From contig CAYGTI010000005.1 in NCBI GenBank assembly GCA_964352785.1, positions 1-64,000 of the forward strand: a DNA stretch of 64,000 bases. Direction: 5' to 3'. Shown in pieces: positions 41,058 to 49,935 of the stretch (its first letter is position 1; each line of letters begins with the position of its first letter). This stretch comes from JACOMS01 sp964352785. Its GTDB lineage: Bacteria; Pseudomonadota; Alphaproteobacteria; Caulobacterales; Maricaulaceae. The position numbers were made by a program, and so were the translations under genes. The notes beneath the pieces were generated by a model that saw only the letters and a list, made by a program, of their open reading frames with translations, searched no databases and was not told where the DNA came from.

Positions 41058-41483
41058 CTAAGCTGCGCCGCGAAGAGCGGATTGCGGCATATGCTGGTCT
41101 ATAAGGTTACGGGCCAGACCGTAATTCTTCTTTAGTGCGCGGCGCAGCTTTTGATCTCCGAGCAAAGACGCTAGCGTAATGGCGTCCCTGTAGGTTCCCA
41201 CAGCATATTTAAGAGCTTTCAGGTCACCGCTGGAGCGGCCGATTGTAAATAGAGTATCAGCTAATGCTTGGCGTATCTCCGCGTTTTCGCGCGGCGTCGC
41301 GTCTGCAGAATAATTTTCATCCACAGCTCGCAGCGCATCAACGGCCTGAATCAATGGCTGCGTATCGCCTGTTTGCGATGCGAGTAAGATCATTTGTCCC
41401 GCAAGTTCACGGTTCAGCACCGCAAGTTCTTGTGTTGTATTTTTATAGTCACGTTTCAGGCTTAATTTATTACGTATTTTCAT
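41058..41483 (-). CDS. Hypothetical helical, TPR-like protein
   Basis: About 141 aa from ATG 41483, preceded by GGAGG five bases upstream (a further ATG at 41495 overlaps that site). The protein is almost all helical, with repeats spaced like tetratricopeptide repeats (LIQAVDALRAVDENYS, IRQALADTLFTIGRSSGDLKALKYAVGTYRDAITLA by position). It may be a small scaffold or adaptor. No signal peptide. Not recognised as a named family. Confidence 0.65.
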   Translation of the reverse strand: MKIRNKLSLKRDYKNTTQELAVLNRELAGQMILLASQTGDTQPLIQAVDALRAVDENYSADATPRENAEIRQALADTLFTIGRSSGDLKALKYAVGTYRDAITLASLLGDQKLRRALKKNYGLARNLIDQHMPQSALRGAA

Positions 41484-41549
41484 GCCCACCTCCATTTACT
41501 TTAAAAAGGTCTATGGCCTAGTTTGGTTAAAAGACCGTTTAACAGACCT

Positions 41550-42077
41550 TTACAATGACAGTTTTATCATCATAATTTTCCCGCGCAGTGATTCGGTCAC
41601 CAAAGCAAAGTTTTCATCAGCTCCGATACGCTCCAACGGAACCCCTGTTGTTTTAAACAAGCCGTTTTTAAGCGTATCCGCATGAAAACTCTCTTCGTCA
41701 TTGTGCGCCGCGCCGTCCAGCTCTATACCCATAATCGGCGCACCAACCTCATCAATGACCAAGAAATCAACATGCCTTGATTTAACACGTGCCCTAAGCT
41801 TCCAGCGCGCTTCTGGATTTTTGACCTCCGCCTTAACCCCAATCACGTCTTCAAGCCGCACTTTGGACATGAGATAAAATCCTTCGGGTAGGGCTTTGCG
41901 GAGCGCGTGATAGAATCTCATTTCCGCGCGATTTACGAACAGACTGGAGGCCGCTTCAAACTGTTTATATGTGCGCTGGTCGGACGGGCGCGTTTGCGGC
42001 GTTTGAAACTTTGGCCGGGCAAAAAACCAAATGGCAAGACCCGCAATGAGCAGGCTGATGATAATAAATTCAAACAT
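41550..42077 (-). CDS. DUF2726 domain membrane-anchored protein
   Basis: A 175-aa protein with an N-terminal membrane helix (about 3-20) and a DUF2726 domain (about 45-165). The key segment 'VDFLVIDEVGAPIMGIELDGAAHNDEESFHADTLKNGLFKTTGVPLERI' fits the PD-(D/E)xK-like fold of the family (VDF...E.DG). It may be a nuclease-like or degenerate nuclease protein. Lone gene on the minus strand. Confidence 0.85.
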   Translation of the reverse strand: MFEFIIISLLIAGLAIWFFARPKFQTPQTRPSDQRTYKQFEAASSLFVNRAEMRFYHALRKALPEGFYLMSKVRLEDVIGVKAEVKNPEARWKLRARVKSRHVDFLVIDEVGAPIMGIELDGAAHNDEESFHADTLKNGLFKTTGVPLERIGADENFALVTESLRGKIMMIKLSL

Positions 42078-42112
42078 AGAAACGTCTATGCCTGTAGATA
42101 TTTAAGAAAGGC

Positions 42113-43378
42113 CTATCGTCCCATAATACGGCAAAATTGGCTTTGTTCGACATAACCATCTGCGGGCAGCTCATTTGCGGCTTGCCAAGCCCGGATCGCC
42201 CGGCGAGAGTTTGGCCCAATTTGTCCGTCAACGCCGCCCGTATCATACCCCATGGCTGTCAAACGTATTTGCAGCGCCTGTTTGTCCGTAAAAGACAGCG
42301 GCTGATCATCTGTAGGCCACAGACTGCGTATCGCAGGTGTATCCTTAAAACTTTCGGCCAAAACATTTATCCCCAGCGCGTAACTGGTGGAGTTATTATA
42401 TTTCTTGATCACGTCAAAGTTTTTAAACGTCAGAAACTTTGGGCCTTTGTGCCCTGCAGGAACAAGAAGCTTCGCGTTAAGAAACCCTGCCGGCTTTGAC
42501 CAACGCGCCCCGCCGAGCGGCTGAACGCCCAGCGCCGTCCACTCATTAACCGTTTTTGCGCCGCCGCCGGAAAGCCCGTAATCAAAACCGTTCGGGAGCT
42601 GAATTTCGGCAAAGACAGGCTCATTCCATTTCCAGCCATGACGAGACAGATAGTGAGCCGCAGAGCCCAGCGCGTCTTCGGGCGAAGACCAAAGGTCTCG
42701 GTTCCCATCATTATTAAAATCCACAGCATAATCTCGAAACGTCGTCGGGATAAATTGCATCATACCCATGGCCCCGGCCCAAGACCCGGTGAGCTGATCT
42801 TGCCGAACATACCCCGATGTAAGGCCATCCAGAATGCCGTAAAGCTCACGCTCGCCAAAGGCGCTGCGGCGACCCTCAAAGGCGAATGTTGACAACGCAC
42901 TGACTATATCATGCCTTCCCATAATTTTCCCGTAAGCCGACTCCAGCCCCCAGATGGCTGTCAGAATATGACGGTCTACGAAATAACGCTGCTCAACAGC
43001 CGCAAACACATCCGCTTGCTCGGCAAGTTTCTCTTTGCCGCGCGCAACACGAGACGGATTAACGGCCCCGTCAACATAAGACCAAATTGGTTTTGTAAAT
43101 TCAGGTTGATCTTCGTTACGCTCCAAAGCACGCTCATTAATCACCGCAGGCTCAATGACGCGGCGAACAAGCTCTTGGCTATAGCCTTTCGCGACCGCGC
43201 GGGCGATAAAATCTTGCTTCCAGGCCGCAAACTTTTGCGCTTGTGATAAAGCTGGTACAGCCCGCTGCGCCGTACTGGCCGTAGACGTAGATTGAGCTGC
43301 CAGTTTTTGCGGGCTGGCACAAGCCGGAAGGCCTAATGCGGCCGTGACTATAAAAGAAGTTAGAATGCGATATGTCAT
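42113..43378 (-). CDS. Lytic murein transglycosylase with peptidoglycan-binding domain
   Basis: A 421-aa protein with a signal peptide (about 1-22; a lipobox-like LPAC occurs at 17-20). The MltB-type lytic transglycosylase domain spans about 55-345 (ILTAIWGLESAYGKIMGRHD carries the catalytic Glu in ESAYG; 'SWAGAMGMMQFIPTTFRDYAVD' follows). A C-terminal PG-binding-1 domain (about 360-418: LQIRLTAMGYDTGGVDGQIGPNSRRAIRAWQ by position) completes it. It cleaves murein glycan strands to 1,6-anhydro ends in the periplasm. Confidence 0.95.
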   Translation of the reverse strand: MTYRILTSFIVTAALGLPACASPQKLAAQSTSTASTAQRAVPALSQAQKFAAWKQDFIARAVAKGYSQELVRRVIEPAVINERALERNEDQPEFTKPIWSYVDGAVNPSRVARGKEKLAEQADVFAAVEQRYFVDRHILTAIWGLESAYGKIMGRHDIVSALSTFAFEGRRSAFGERELYGILDGLTSGYVRQDQLTGSWAGAMGMMQFIPTTFRDYAVDFNNDGNRDLWSSPEDALGSAAHYLSRHGWKWNEPVFAEIQLPNGFDYGLSGGGAKTVNEWTALGVQPLGGARWSKPAGFLNAKLLVPAGHKGPKFLTFKNFDVIKKYNNSTSYALGINVLAESFKDTPAIRSLWPTDDQPLSFTDKQALQIRLTAMGYDTGGVDGQIGPNSRRAIRAWQAANELPADGYVEQSQFCRIMGR

Positions 43379-43490
43379 GCGGCCCTGCTATCAAGGATGG
43401 AGCAGAGAGGAAAGCGTGTATTACAGGTCAGCGCAATCCTTTACAGGGTTGAGGCCCAAGGGTGATGCCAAAGAATTGCGCTAATCTGTT

Positions 43491-44588
43491 TTAAGCGCGG
43501 GCTTTGGGGTGAGCGACAGCATCTAAAACTCCCCGTTCAATCTGGTCCCGCTCTATCGACTTGAATAAAGCTTTGAAGTTACCTTCACCGAACCCTTCAT
43601 CACCCTTGCGCTGAATAAACTCAAAAAACACCGGGCCGATCTGTGGTTCTGCAAAGATCTGCAGTAAAAGACGCGGGTCATTGTCTTCGGTGCTCCCGTC
43701 GAGCAAAATACCACGAACTTTTAAATCGTCTTCAAATTCACCATGGTTTGGAAGGCGCTCACCGAGCATATCATAATATGTATCGGGCGGCGCAGTCATC
43801 AGCTTGACGCCTGCCCCGCGTAATTTATCGACGCAAGCGTAAAGATCGTTACAGGACAAAGCGATGTGCTGAATACCTTCACCGCGGTGCTCTAAAAGAT
43901 ATTCTTCGATTTGCCCTTTGCCGTCTTCACCTTCTTCGTTTAGCGGAATACGGATTTTCCCGTCCGGCGCTGTCAAAGCTCGGGATTTAAGACCCGTATA
44001 TTCACCTTTAATATCAAAGAATCGGATTTCGCGAAAATTAAACAACCGCTCATAATATTCGGACCAATAATCCATACGCCCCCGGTAAACATTATGAGTC
44101 AAATGATCGACGACATTAAATCCGAAACCTTTGGGGTTTTTATCAACGCCATCAAAATATTTAAAGTCGATATCATAGATGGACAGATCGTCTCCGTAAC
44201 GGTCCACAAAATAGATCAAGCCGCCGCCAATGCCCCGTATAGCAGGTATTGAAAGCTCCATCGGCCCGACATTCATCCCCACGGTCTCCGCCCCCATTTC
44301 AACAGCGCGTGTGTAAGCAAGTTTGGCGTCTTTAACCCTAAAGGCCATACCGCAGGCGCTGGGGCCATGTTCGCGGCAAAAATGACCTGCGGGGGATCCC
44401 GCTTCATAATTTGTGATTAAATTGATCCCGCCTTGCCGCCAAAGCTCGACATCTTTGGAGCGGTGACGCGCAACCCTAGTAAACCCCATGGTTGTGAACG
44501 TTTTTTCAAGCAAGCCCTTTTCAGGGGCCGAAAATTCAATGTACTCAAACCCATCCAGACCCATAGGGTTGTCAAAAAGGTCAGTCAT
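43491..44588 (-). CDS. hppD: 4-hydroxyphenylpyruvate dioxygenase
   Basis: 365 aa from ATG 44588 (GGGAG six bases upstream; the open frame extends further 5' without homology). Two VOC-type halves; the iron ligands lie in VDHLTHNV (first His), GIQHIALS (second His) and FFEFIQRKGDEGFGEGNF (Glu), the canonical 2-His-1-carboxylate set. It converts 4-hydroxyphenylpyruvate to homogentisate in tyrosine catabolism. The MarR gene is divergent, with a nested palindrome between them, suggesting local repression. Confidence 0.97.
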   Translation of the reverse strand: MTDLFDNPMGLDGFEYIEFSAPEKGLLEKTFTTMGFTRVARHRSKDVELWRQGGINLITNYEAGSPAGHFCREHGPSACGMAFRVKDAKLAYTRAVEMGAETVGMNVGPMELSIPAIRGIGGGLIYFVDRYGDDLSIYDIDFKYFDGVDKNPKGFGFNVVDHLTHNVYRGRMDYWSEYYERLFNFREIRFFDIKGEYTGLKSRALTAPDGKIRIPLNEEGEDGKGQIEEYLLEHRGEGIQHIALSCNDLYACVDKLRGAGVKLMTAPPDTYYDMLGERLPNHGEFEDDLKVRGILLDGSTEDNDPRLLLQIFAEPQIGPVFFEFIQRKGDEGFGEGNFKALFKSIERDQIERGVLDAVAHPKARA

Positions 44589-44615
44589 AGCGCGCTCCCA
44601 GTTTACAGATTTATT

Positions 44616-44657
44616 GGTTGTCAAAGCAACTATATTAAATATGTTGCAATCACAACC
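44616..44657. promoter_or_regulatory. Nested palindrome between hppD and the MarR gene
   Basis: GGTTGT (44616-44621) with ACAACC (44652-44657), and inside it GCAAC (44626-44630) with GTTGC (44643-44647), both centred on the same point (44636.5). It lies 28 bases from the hppD ATG and 22 bases from the MarR ATG. It is the likely operator for the neighbouring MarR protein controlling both genes. Confidence 0.6.
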
Positions 44658-44678
44658 TTTTTCTTGCACGTAGTTTTT

Positions 44679-45131
44679 ATGACGAAAGCTTCATCTGATC
44701 ACATTGAACTTGATAATTTCTGGCCCTATCAGATTATTGTTCTGGCTGACCTTATAAGCCGTTACACTCTGGACGTTGTGCGCAGCGAGGCGGACATTAA
44801 TCAGAGCCAGTGGCGGGTTTTAGCCGCCGTTGCGGGAAAGCCCGGCCGTACATCCGCAGACGTTACGGCTGTGACACCTATGGATAAAACCATCGTCAGC
44901 CGCGCTGTAAGCTCTTTGATCGAGGTTGGTTTTATTGAAAAAACACCCGATAAAGAAGATAGACGACGACTATCGCTCAAGCCAACCGCTCAGGGTCTTG
45001 CCTGCTATAAAAAAATTGCGGCACGTCTAAATGAGGCTTTGATAAATGATTTAGAGACGAGCCACTCGCCAAAGGACTTTGTCGATACTTTAAAAATTTT
45101 CAGTGACAAGATGAAGCATATGTCGGCATAA
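44679..45131 (+). CDS. MarR family transcriptional regulator
   Basis: 150 aa from ATG 44679. Winged helix-turn-helix of MarR type: 'INQSQWRVLAAVAGKPGRTSADVTAVTPMDKTIVSRAVSSLIEVGFIEKTPDKEDRRRLSLKPTAQG' spans the recognition helix and the wing (DKEDRRR). Divergent from hppD, so it probably senses a tyrosine- or homogentisate-pathway compound and controls hppD. The frame extends 5' to 44433 across hppD, but the family match begins at 44679. Confidence 0.93.
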   Translation: MTKASSDHIELDNFWPYQIIVLADLISRYTLDVVRSEADINQSQWRVLAAVAGKPGRTSADVTAVTPMDKTIVSRAVSSLIEVGFIEKTPDKEDRRRLSLKPTAQGLACYKKIAARLNEALINDLETSHSPKDFVDTLKIFSDKMKHMSA

Positions 45132-45251
45132 AACGCGCCTTTAGCGCTGGCTTGAACACCTGCACGAGCATCCGCACGGATGAATTTCTTTTTTCCATTT
45201 TTTACGGCGCAAGAAATGTGGTATCTAGGCTTTAGATTTGGAGCACAACGC

Positions 45252-45701
45252 ATGAAAACACTCAACGTCAATGGAAAAGTCGTCACGTTTGACGGCGATG
45301 AGGATACACCTCTGCTTTGGGCGTTGCGTGAGCAGCTTGGCCTAACCGGGACAAAATATGGCTGCGGGATTGCGCAGTGTGGAGCGTGTACCATACATAT
45401 CGACGGCGAAGCCGTGCGGTCTTGTGTCTATCCTGTTGGCGCTATTGAGAATGAGAAAATCACAACAATCGAAGGATTATCGGATAACGGTACGCACCCC
45501 GTTCAGCAAGCTTGGGCGGAACTCGATATTCCTCAATGTGGGTTCTGTCAGCCCGGCATGATGATGGCCGTTGCGGCGCTCTTAAAGGAGAACCCTAAAG
45601 CGACAGACGAAGACATTGACCAGACGATCACGAATATTTGCCGCTGCGGCACATTTGCCCGTGTGCGCAAGGGTATTCACCTTGCGAAAACGAAAGCATA
45701 G
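45252..45701 (+). CDS. iorA: Molybdenum hydroxylase small subunit, [2Fe-2S] (IorA-type)
   Basis: 149 aa from ATG 45252. Two [2Fe-2S] clusters: plant-ferredoxin type with C38, C43, C46 and C58 (CGIAQCGAC), and the C-terminal type with C96, C99, C130 and C132 (CGFCQPGM, ICRCG). The domain order is that of XdhC/CoxS/IorA small subunits. It transfers electrons from the molybdopterin subunit. The large subunit starts ten bases later. First gene of the long overlapping run to soxA. Confidence 0.95.
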   Translation: MKTLNVNGKVVTFDGDEDTPLLWALREQLGLTGTKYGCGIAQCGACTIHIDGEAVRSCVYPVGAIENEKITTIEGLSDNGTHPVQQAWAELDIPQCGFCQPGMMMAVAALLKENPKATDEDIDQTITNICRCGTFARVRKGIHLAKTKA

Positions 45702-45711
45702 GGACGGGATC

Positions 45712-47913
45712 ATGAATAAATTATTTCAAACACCGCCTCATCTCTCCCGCCGCAGCTTCATTGTTGGCAGTAGCGCAGCCGGACTTTCCATTGGCGTACT
45801 GGCCGCATGCTCTCCCGGCAAAGAGGGCGACATTGATTATAGCAAGCTACCACCAAACCCCGAAGTCAACGCGTGGGTACATATTCATAAAGACGAAACT
45901 GTCACCGTGCGCATTGCCCGCTCGGAAATGGGCCAAGGCACAGCCACAGGCCTTGCGCAGCTTGTCGCTGAAGAACTGGAGTGTGACTGGAAAAATGTCA
46001 CATTTGATTTCCCGACGCCGGGCGCAAGCCTTGCCCGTGAGCGTGTCTGGAAAGACTTTGGCACCGGCGGCAGTCAGGGTGTTCGTGGATCCCAACAATA
46101 TATGCGCGAAGGCGGAGCCGCCGCGCGCCTAATGCTATTAGAGGCCGCCGCACTTGAGTGGAACGTCCCAACATCCGAATGCACCGTCTCCAAAGGCGTT
46201 ATCAGCCACGCGGGCACAAAAAAAACGATGACTTACGGTAAAATCGCAGAGGCCGCTGCCAAACTTGCACCGCCTCTTGAAGTGACATTAAAAGAGAAAA
46301 AAGATTGGACTATCATTGGGCAGCCAAAGCAGCGCCCCGATACAGCGGACAAGCTAACAGGCGCGCTGAAATATGCCGCAGACCTGTCTTTTCCGGGCAT
46401 GCTAAACGCCAGCATCAAAGACTGCCCCATCTTAAGCGGCACGCTCAAAAGCTATGACGCCGAAGCCGCAATGGCGATGCCCGGCGTTAAAAAAGTGATG
46501 GCAATTGAAAATGCTGTTGTTGTCGTTGCAGACACATGGTGGCAAGCGCACTCCGCACTCGAAGCCATGCCGATTGAATGGACTGAAGGCGATCTGGCAA
46601 ATTACTCCAGTAAGGACATAAACGCTCTTTTGGATGAAGGTCTTAGCGCCGATGATAGCGTGACCGGAAACAGGGGCGGAGATGTTGATGCGGCGCTTGC
46701 AGTATCTACGACAGTTTTGGAATCCACGTATAATTATCCCGCCCAGAACCACGCACCAATGGAGCCGATGAATGCAACCGCGCTCTGGACACCTGAAAAA
46801 TGCGAGGTGTGGTGCCCCACACAAAACGGCGAAGCCGCTTTGTCAGCGGCCGCAAACGCGGCCGATATTCCGATTGAGCAATGCGACGTATATAAAACCA
46901 TCCTTGGCGGAGGCTTTGGACGGCGCGGCATGTCGGACTATGTGACCCAAGCGGTCAAAATCGCCAAAGAAATACCGGGTGTGCATGTCAAACTGCAATG
47001 GTCACGCGAAGAGGACATGATACACGGGTTTTATCATCCCGTAACAAAGTGTAAGTTGACCGGCGGCCTTGATGCCCAGGGCAATTTGACGGCTCTGGAT
47101 ATGAAAATTTCCGGACAGTCCATCCTAGCCGCACTTGCGCCTCAGGCGATCAGAGACGGTGTCGACTTTGCAACGTTCCAAGGGCTGCTGCCTTCCGGCG
47201 TTGATCCGCGCGTCGAAGATCAGACGATGAAATACAGTTTTCCAAACTTTCACATCCATCATGCCATGCGGAACCCGCCCGTCAGGCCCGGGTTTTGGCG
47301 CGGTGTGAACCTGAACCAAAACGCCGTTTACATGGAATGTTTTTTAGATGAGATGGCGCACAAGGCAGGTAAAGATCAACTTGATTTCCGTCTGGCTCTT
47401 TTGAAGGATCAGCCCAAAATGGCTGCCGTATTGAAAGCTGCCGCAGATAAAGGAAACTGGGGCGCGAATGACGGTAAATCCCGCGGCCTCGCCAATATTT
47501 ACGGCTTTGGAAGTTTTGTCGCAGCTTGCGCGGAAGTTAGCGTCAGCGAGGACGGCAAGCTGAAAATGCACAAGATCACAGCTGCAACGGATTGCGGGCA
47601 CGCTGCCAACCCGCAACAGATCGAAGCCCAAGTCGAAGGCTCATTTGTATATGGCCTCTCCGCCATGCTTTACGGCGACATTACCTATGAAAATGGCCGC
47701 CAAATTGAAACAAATTTTGACAGCTATAGCTCTATGCGGCTCGCGGATATGCCAGAGGTAGAAACCATTATCATGCCGTCTGGCGGATTTTGGGGCGGAG
47801 TGGGCGAACCCACGATAGCGGTCGCAGCGCCAGCCGTGATGAATGCAATTTTTGCCGCCACAGGTAAGCGCGTGAGGCAGCTTCCGATCAAGGATAAAAA
47901 CCTTCGCGCGTGA
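45712..47913 (+). CDS. iorB: Molybdenum hydroxylase large subunit (IorB-type), exported
   Basis: 733 aa from ATG 45712. N-terminal twin-arginine leader (SRRSFIVGS, about 12-20) with a lipobox LAAC, so export by Tat to the periplasm is likely. Then the aldehyde oxidase/xanthine dehydrogenase molybdopterin-binding fold (GGGFGRRG, ENMEP-like 'QNHAPMEPMNA', GVGEP) with the catalytic Glu699 in GGVGEP. IorB-type subunits hydroxylate aldehydes or N-heterocycles. Exported forms use a cytochrome c as acceptor; here a cytochrome gene overlaps its stop by four bases. Substrate unknown. Confidence 0.93.
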   Translation: MNKLFQTPPHLSRRSFIVGSSAAGLSIGVLAACSPGKEGDIDYSKLPPNPEVNAWVHIHKDETVTVRIARSEMGQGTATGLAQLVAEELECDWKNVTFDFPTPGASLARERVWKDFGTGGSQGVRGSQQYMREGGAAARLMLLEAAALEWNVPTSECTVSKGVISHAGTKKTMTYGKIAEAAAKLAPPLEVTLKEKKDWTIIGQPKQRPDTADKLTGALKYAADLSFPGMLNASIKDCPILSGTLKSYDAEAAMAMPGVKKVMAIENAVVVVADTWWQAHSALEAMPIEWTEGDLANYSSKDINALLDEGLSADDSVTGNRGGDVDAALAVSTTVLESTYNYPAQNHAPMEPMNATALWTPEKCEVWCPTQNGEAALSAAANAADIPIEQCDVYKTILGGGFGRRGMSDYVTQAVKIAKEIPGVHVKLQWSREEDMIHGFYHPVTKCKLTGGLDAQGNLTALDMKISGQSILAALAPQAIRDGVDFATFQGLLPSGVDPRVEDQTMKYSFPNFHIHHAMRNPPVRPGFWRGVNLNQNAVYMECFLDEMAHKAGKDQLDFRLALLKDQPKMAAVLKAAADKGNWGANDGKSRGLANIYGFGSFVAACAEVSVSEDGKLKMHKITAATDCGHAANPQQIEAQVEGSFVYGLSAMLYGDITYENGRQIETNFDSYSSMRLADMPEVETIIMPSGGFWGGVGEPTIAVAAPAVMNAIFAATGKRVRQLPIKDKNLRA

Positions 47914-48227
47914 TAAAGCCCTGTTACGTTTATATCACTTTTGTCTCAACACTAGGCCTGAACAGCTGCGACGCCGCGCGCATCGAAACCCCGCCGCCGC
48001 CGTCTTTATCAAAGGGCGCAATACTCTCTGCGGCTTGCTCAAGCTGTCATATAGGGGGCAACAAAGACGGCATGCCCAACATTGACGGCCTCTCCGCCGT
48101 AAAATTGTCAACCAGCCTCTTGCACTACAAACAAGACCTTGATGGCACGACAGTTATGCACCGCCTCGCCAGAGGCTATTCAGAGGCGGATATTGCTCTA
48201 ATCTCAGATTATCTCGGGAAAAAATGA
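47910..48227 (+). CDS. fccA: Cytochrome c, flavocytochrome c cytochrome-subunit-like
   Basis: A 105-aa protein starting GTG at 47910, overlapping the iorB stop (GTGATA). Heme motif CSSCH at 43-47; axial Met candidate in GMPNIDG. The C-terminal part 'DGTTVMHRLARGYSEADIALISDYLGKK' matches the FccA/SoxE-type cytochrome c of sulfide dehydrogenase. N-terminal leader with LNSC at 17-20 suggests a lipoprotein. It probably carries electrons from FccB, and possibly from IorAB. Overlaps fccB by four bases. Confidence 0.85.
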   Translation: MIKPCYVYITFVSTLGLNSCDAARIETPPPPSLSKGAILSAACSSCHIGGNKDGMPNIDGLSAVKLSTSLLHYKQDLDGTTVMHRLARGYSEADIALISDYLGKK

Positions 48228-49498
48228 GCGCAAACTTACATAGGCGCGGCGTCATCGCGGTTATGGGCGGGCTGTCGTCCTCATTGTTTTGGCCGCACAA
48301 AGCTTTAGCCAAAACCAAAGGGCACATTGTGATTATTGGCGGCGGTTTCGGCGGGGCCACGGCTGCGCAAACCTTACGACGCATTGCGCCGCGCCTTGAT
48401 ATTACGTTGATCGAGCCCAAAAAAAACTATTGGGCGTGCCCATTTTCCAATTTGGTTATTGGCGGAATGCGAAATATGAGCGCGCAGCGCTTTGATTATG
48501 AGGTTCTGAAACAAAAAAACATCCGTATTGTGCCGGATTTTGCGCAGTGCGTAGACCCTTTAAAACGGACCGTCACAATAGCGACCGGACAGATTTTTTC
48601 ATATGATCGCCTGATCATGTCACCGGGCATTGATCTGCGTTGGAACACGCTGGAGGGGTATGACCAAGAGGCGGCGGCGAAAATGCCTCATGCTTGGAAA
48701 GCCGGAGATCAAACGCTTTTATTGCGAAAACAGCTCAGTGCTATGCCAGACGGTGGCCGCGTTATAATATCTGTTCCCGCAGCACCCTATCGGTGTCCGC
48801 CCGGCCCATATGAGCGCGCAAGCCTGATCGCCTATTACCTGAAAACCCAAAAGCCAAAATCAAAACTTATCATTTTGGATGCGAAAGACACATTCTCCAA
48901 ACAGCCCTTATTTCAAAAAGCATGGACTGAGGCCTACCAAGATATTTTGGAATGGCGGGGGGCCTCCAGTGATGGCCGCGTCATCCGTGTTGATGCGGCA
49001 TCACAGACCATTTTCACAGATTTTGAAACGCACAAAGCCGATGTCGCCAATATTATTGCACCGCAAAAAGCGGCCTCAATAGCAGAGACGGCAGGCCTTA
49101 CGGATATATCCGGTTGGTGCCCCGTTGAAGCGGTCAGTTTCGAGTCGGCACTGCGTAATGGTATTCACGTTATCGGTGATTCTGCCATCATGAACCCCAT
49201 GCCTAAATCAGCGTTTTCGGCGGGCTTGCAAGCCAAAGTCTGCGCCGTTCAAATTGCGCGGCTGATGTCTGGACTGGCCCCGGAGCCGGTGAAGCTCACA
49301 AACATATGCTATTCTTTTGTTGATCCCGAGCAAGCGGTCTCGATTACAGGTGTTTACGACGCTCTAAATGGCGCGCTGTCTCAGGTTAAAGGTGCTGGCG
49401 GATTATCATCCTTGGAAGCCCCTCTCGCGGCGCGCGTCGCGGAAGGACGGCAAGCGGCGGATTGGTACAGTGCAGCGACGCGCGAGGCCTTTGGCTAA
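48224..49498 (+). CDS. fccB: Flavocytochrome c sulfide dehydrogenase, flavoprotein subunit
   Basis: A 424-aa FAD-dependent enzyme. Twin-arginine leader (HRRGVIAVMGG, 6-16), dinucleotide motif HIVIIGGGFGGATAA (34-48) and the FCSD segment WACPFSNLVIGG, whose Cys72 could bind FAD covalently. 'APYRCPPGPYERASLIAYYL' (about 185-204) is diagnostic of FCSD/SQR-like proteins. It oxidises sulfide in the periplasm and passes electrons to FccA. Stop overlaps soxX (TAATG). Confidence 0.93.
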   Translation: MSANLHRRGVIAVMGGLSSSLFWPHKALAKTKGHIVIIGGGFGGATAAQTLRRIAPRLDITLIEPKKNYWACPFSNLVIGGMRNMSAQRFDYEVLKQKNIRIVPDFAQCVDPLKRTVTIATGQIFSYDRLIMSPGIDLRWNTLEGYDQEAAAKMPHAWKAGDQTLLLRKQLSAMPDGGRVIISVPAAPYRCPPGPYERASLIAYYLKTQKPKSKLIILDAKDTFSKQPLFQKAWTEAYQDILEWRGASSDGRVIRVDAASQTIFTDFETHKADVANIIAPQKAASIAETAGLTDISGWCPVEAVSFESALRNGIHVIGDSAIMNPMPKSAFSAGLQAKVCAVQIARLMSGLAPEPVKLTNICYSFVDPEQAVSITGVYDALNGALSQVKGAGGLSSLEAPLAARVAEGRQAADWYSAATREAFG

Positions 49499-49935
49499 TG
49501 CGTGCCGCTTGGCTAATACTTGCCGCCTTCTTTGCGGCCTGCCAGCCCGGCGGAAAGCTTACCCGTATAGGCGATACCATCCCCGCGCCTTTGACGTCGC
49601 AAGACGGAAATACGGAGAACGGTGCGCGCATTTTTCTTGATAGAGAGACGGGACATTGCGTTCTATGCCACCGGGTTGACGGGCTGGATGCAGAGTTTCA
49701 AGGCAATCTTGGCCCTGATCTCAGCCGCGTCGGGGATAGGCTATCAGCAGCGCAATTAAGGTTGCGGCTGGTCGATTACGATGCTGTCAAACCGAACACC
49801 CCTATGCCCTCTTATTTTCGCACCCAAGATCTTCGGCAAGTCGCGCCAGCCTACAAAGACAAAACAGTGTTATCCGCGCAAGACATAGAAGACCTTATCG
49901 CCTATCTTAGCGGCCTGACAGGAGACGAAACATGA
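49498..49935 (+). CDS. soxX: Cytochrome c SoxX
   Basis: 145 aa; ATG at 49498 overlaps the fccB stop. N-terminal leader (FFAAC lipobox at 11-15). Single heme CVLCH at 54-58, then 'GNLGPDLSRVGDRLSAAQLRLRLVD' and the axial Met in NTPMPSYF. This is the SoxX pattern (monoheme). With SoxA it forms the SoxXA enzyme that attaches reduced sulfur to SoxY. Overlaps soxY by four bases. Confidence 0.92.
   Translation: MRAAWLILAAFFAACQPGGKLTRIGDTIPAPLTSQDGNTENGARIFLDRETGHCVLCHRVDGLDAEFQGNLGPDLSRVGDRLSAAQLRLRLVDYDAVKPNTPMPSYFRTQDLRQVAPAYKDKTVLSAQDIEDLIAYLSGLTGDET

Noticed and set aside
44433..44678. N-terminal extension of the MarR gene running antisense through hppD.
   Set aside because: The MarR fold starts at the ATG at 44679; the extension would overlap the hppD start and the operator.
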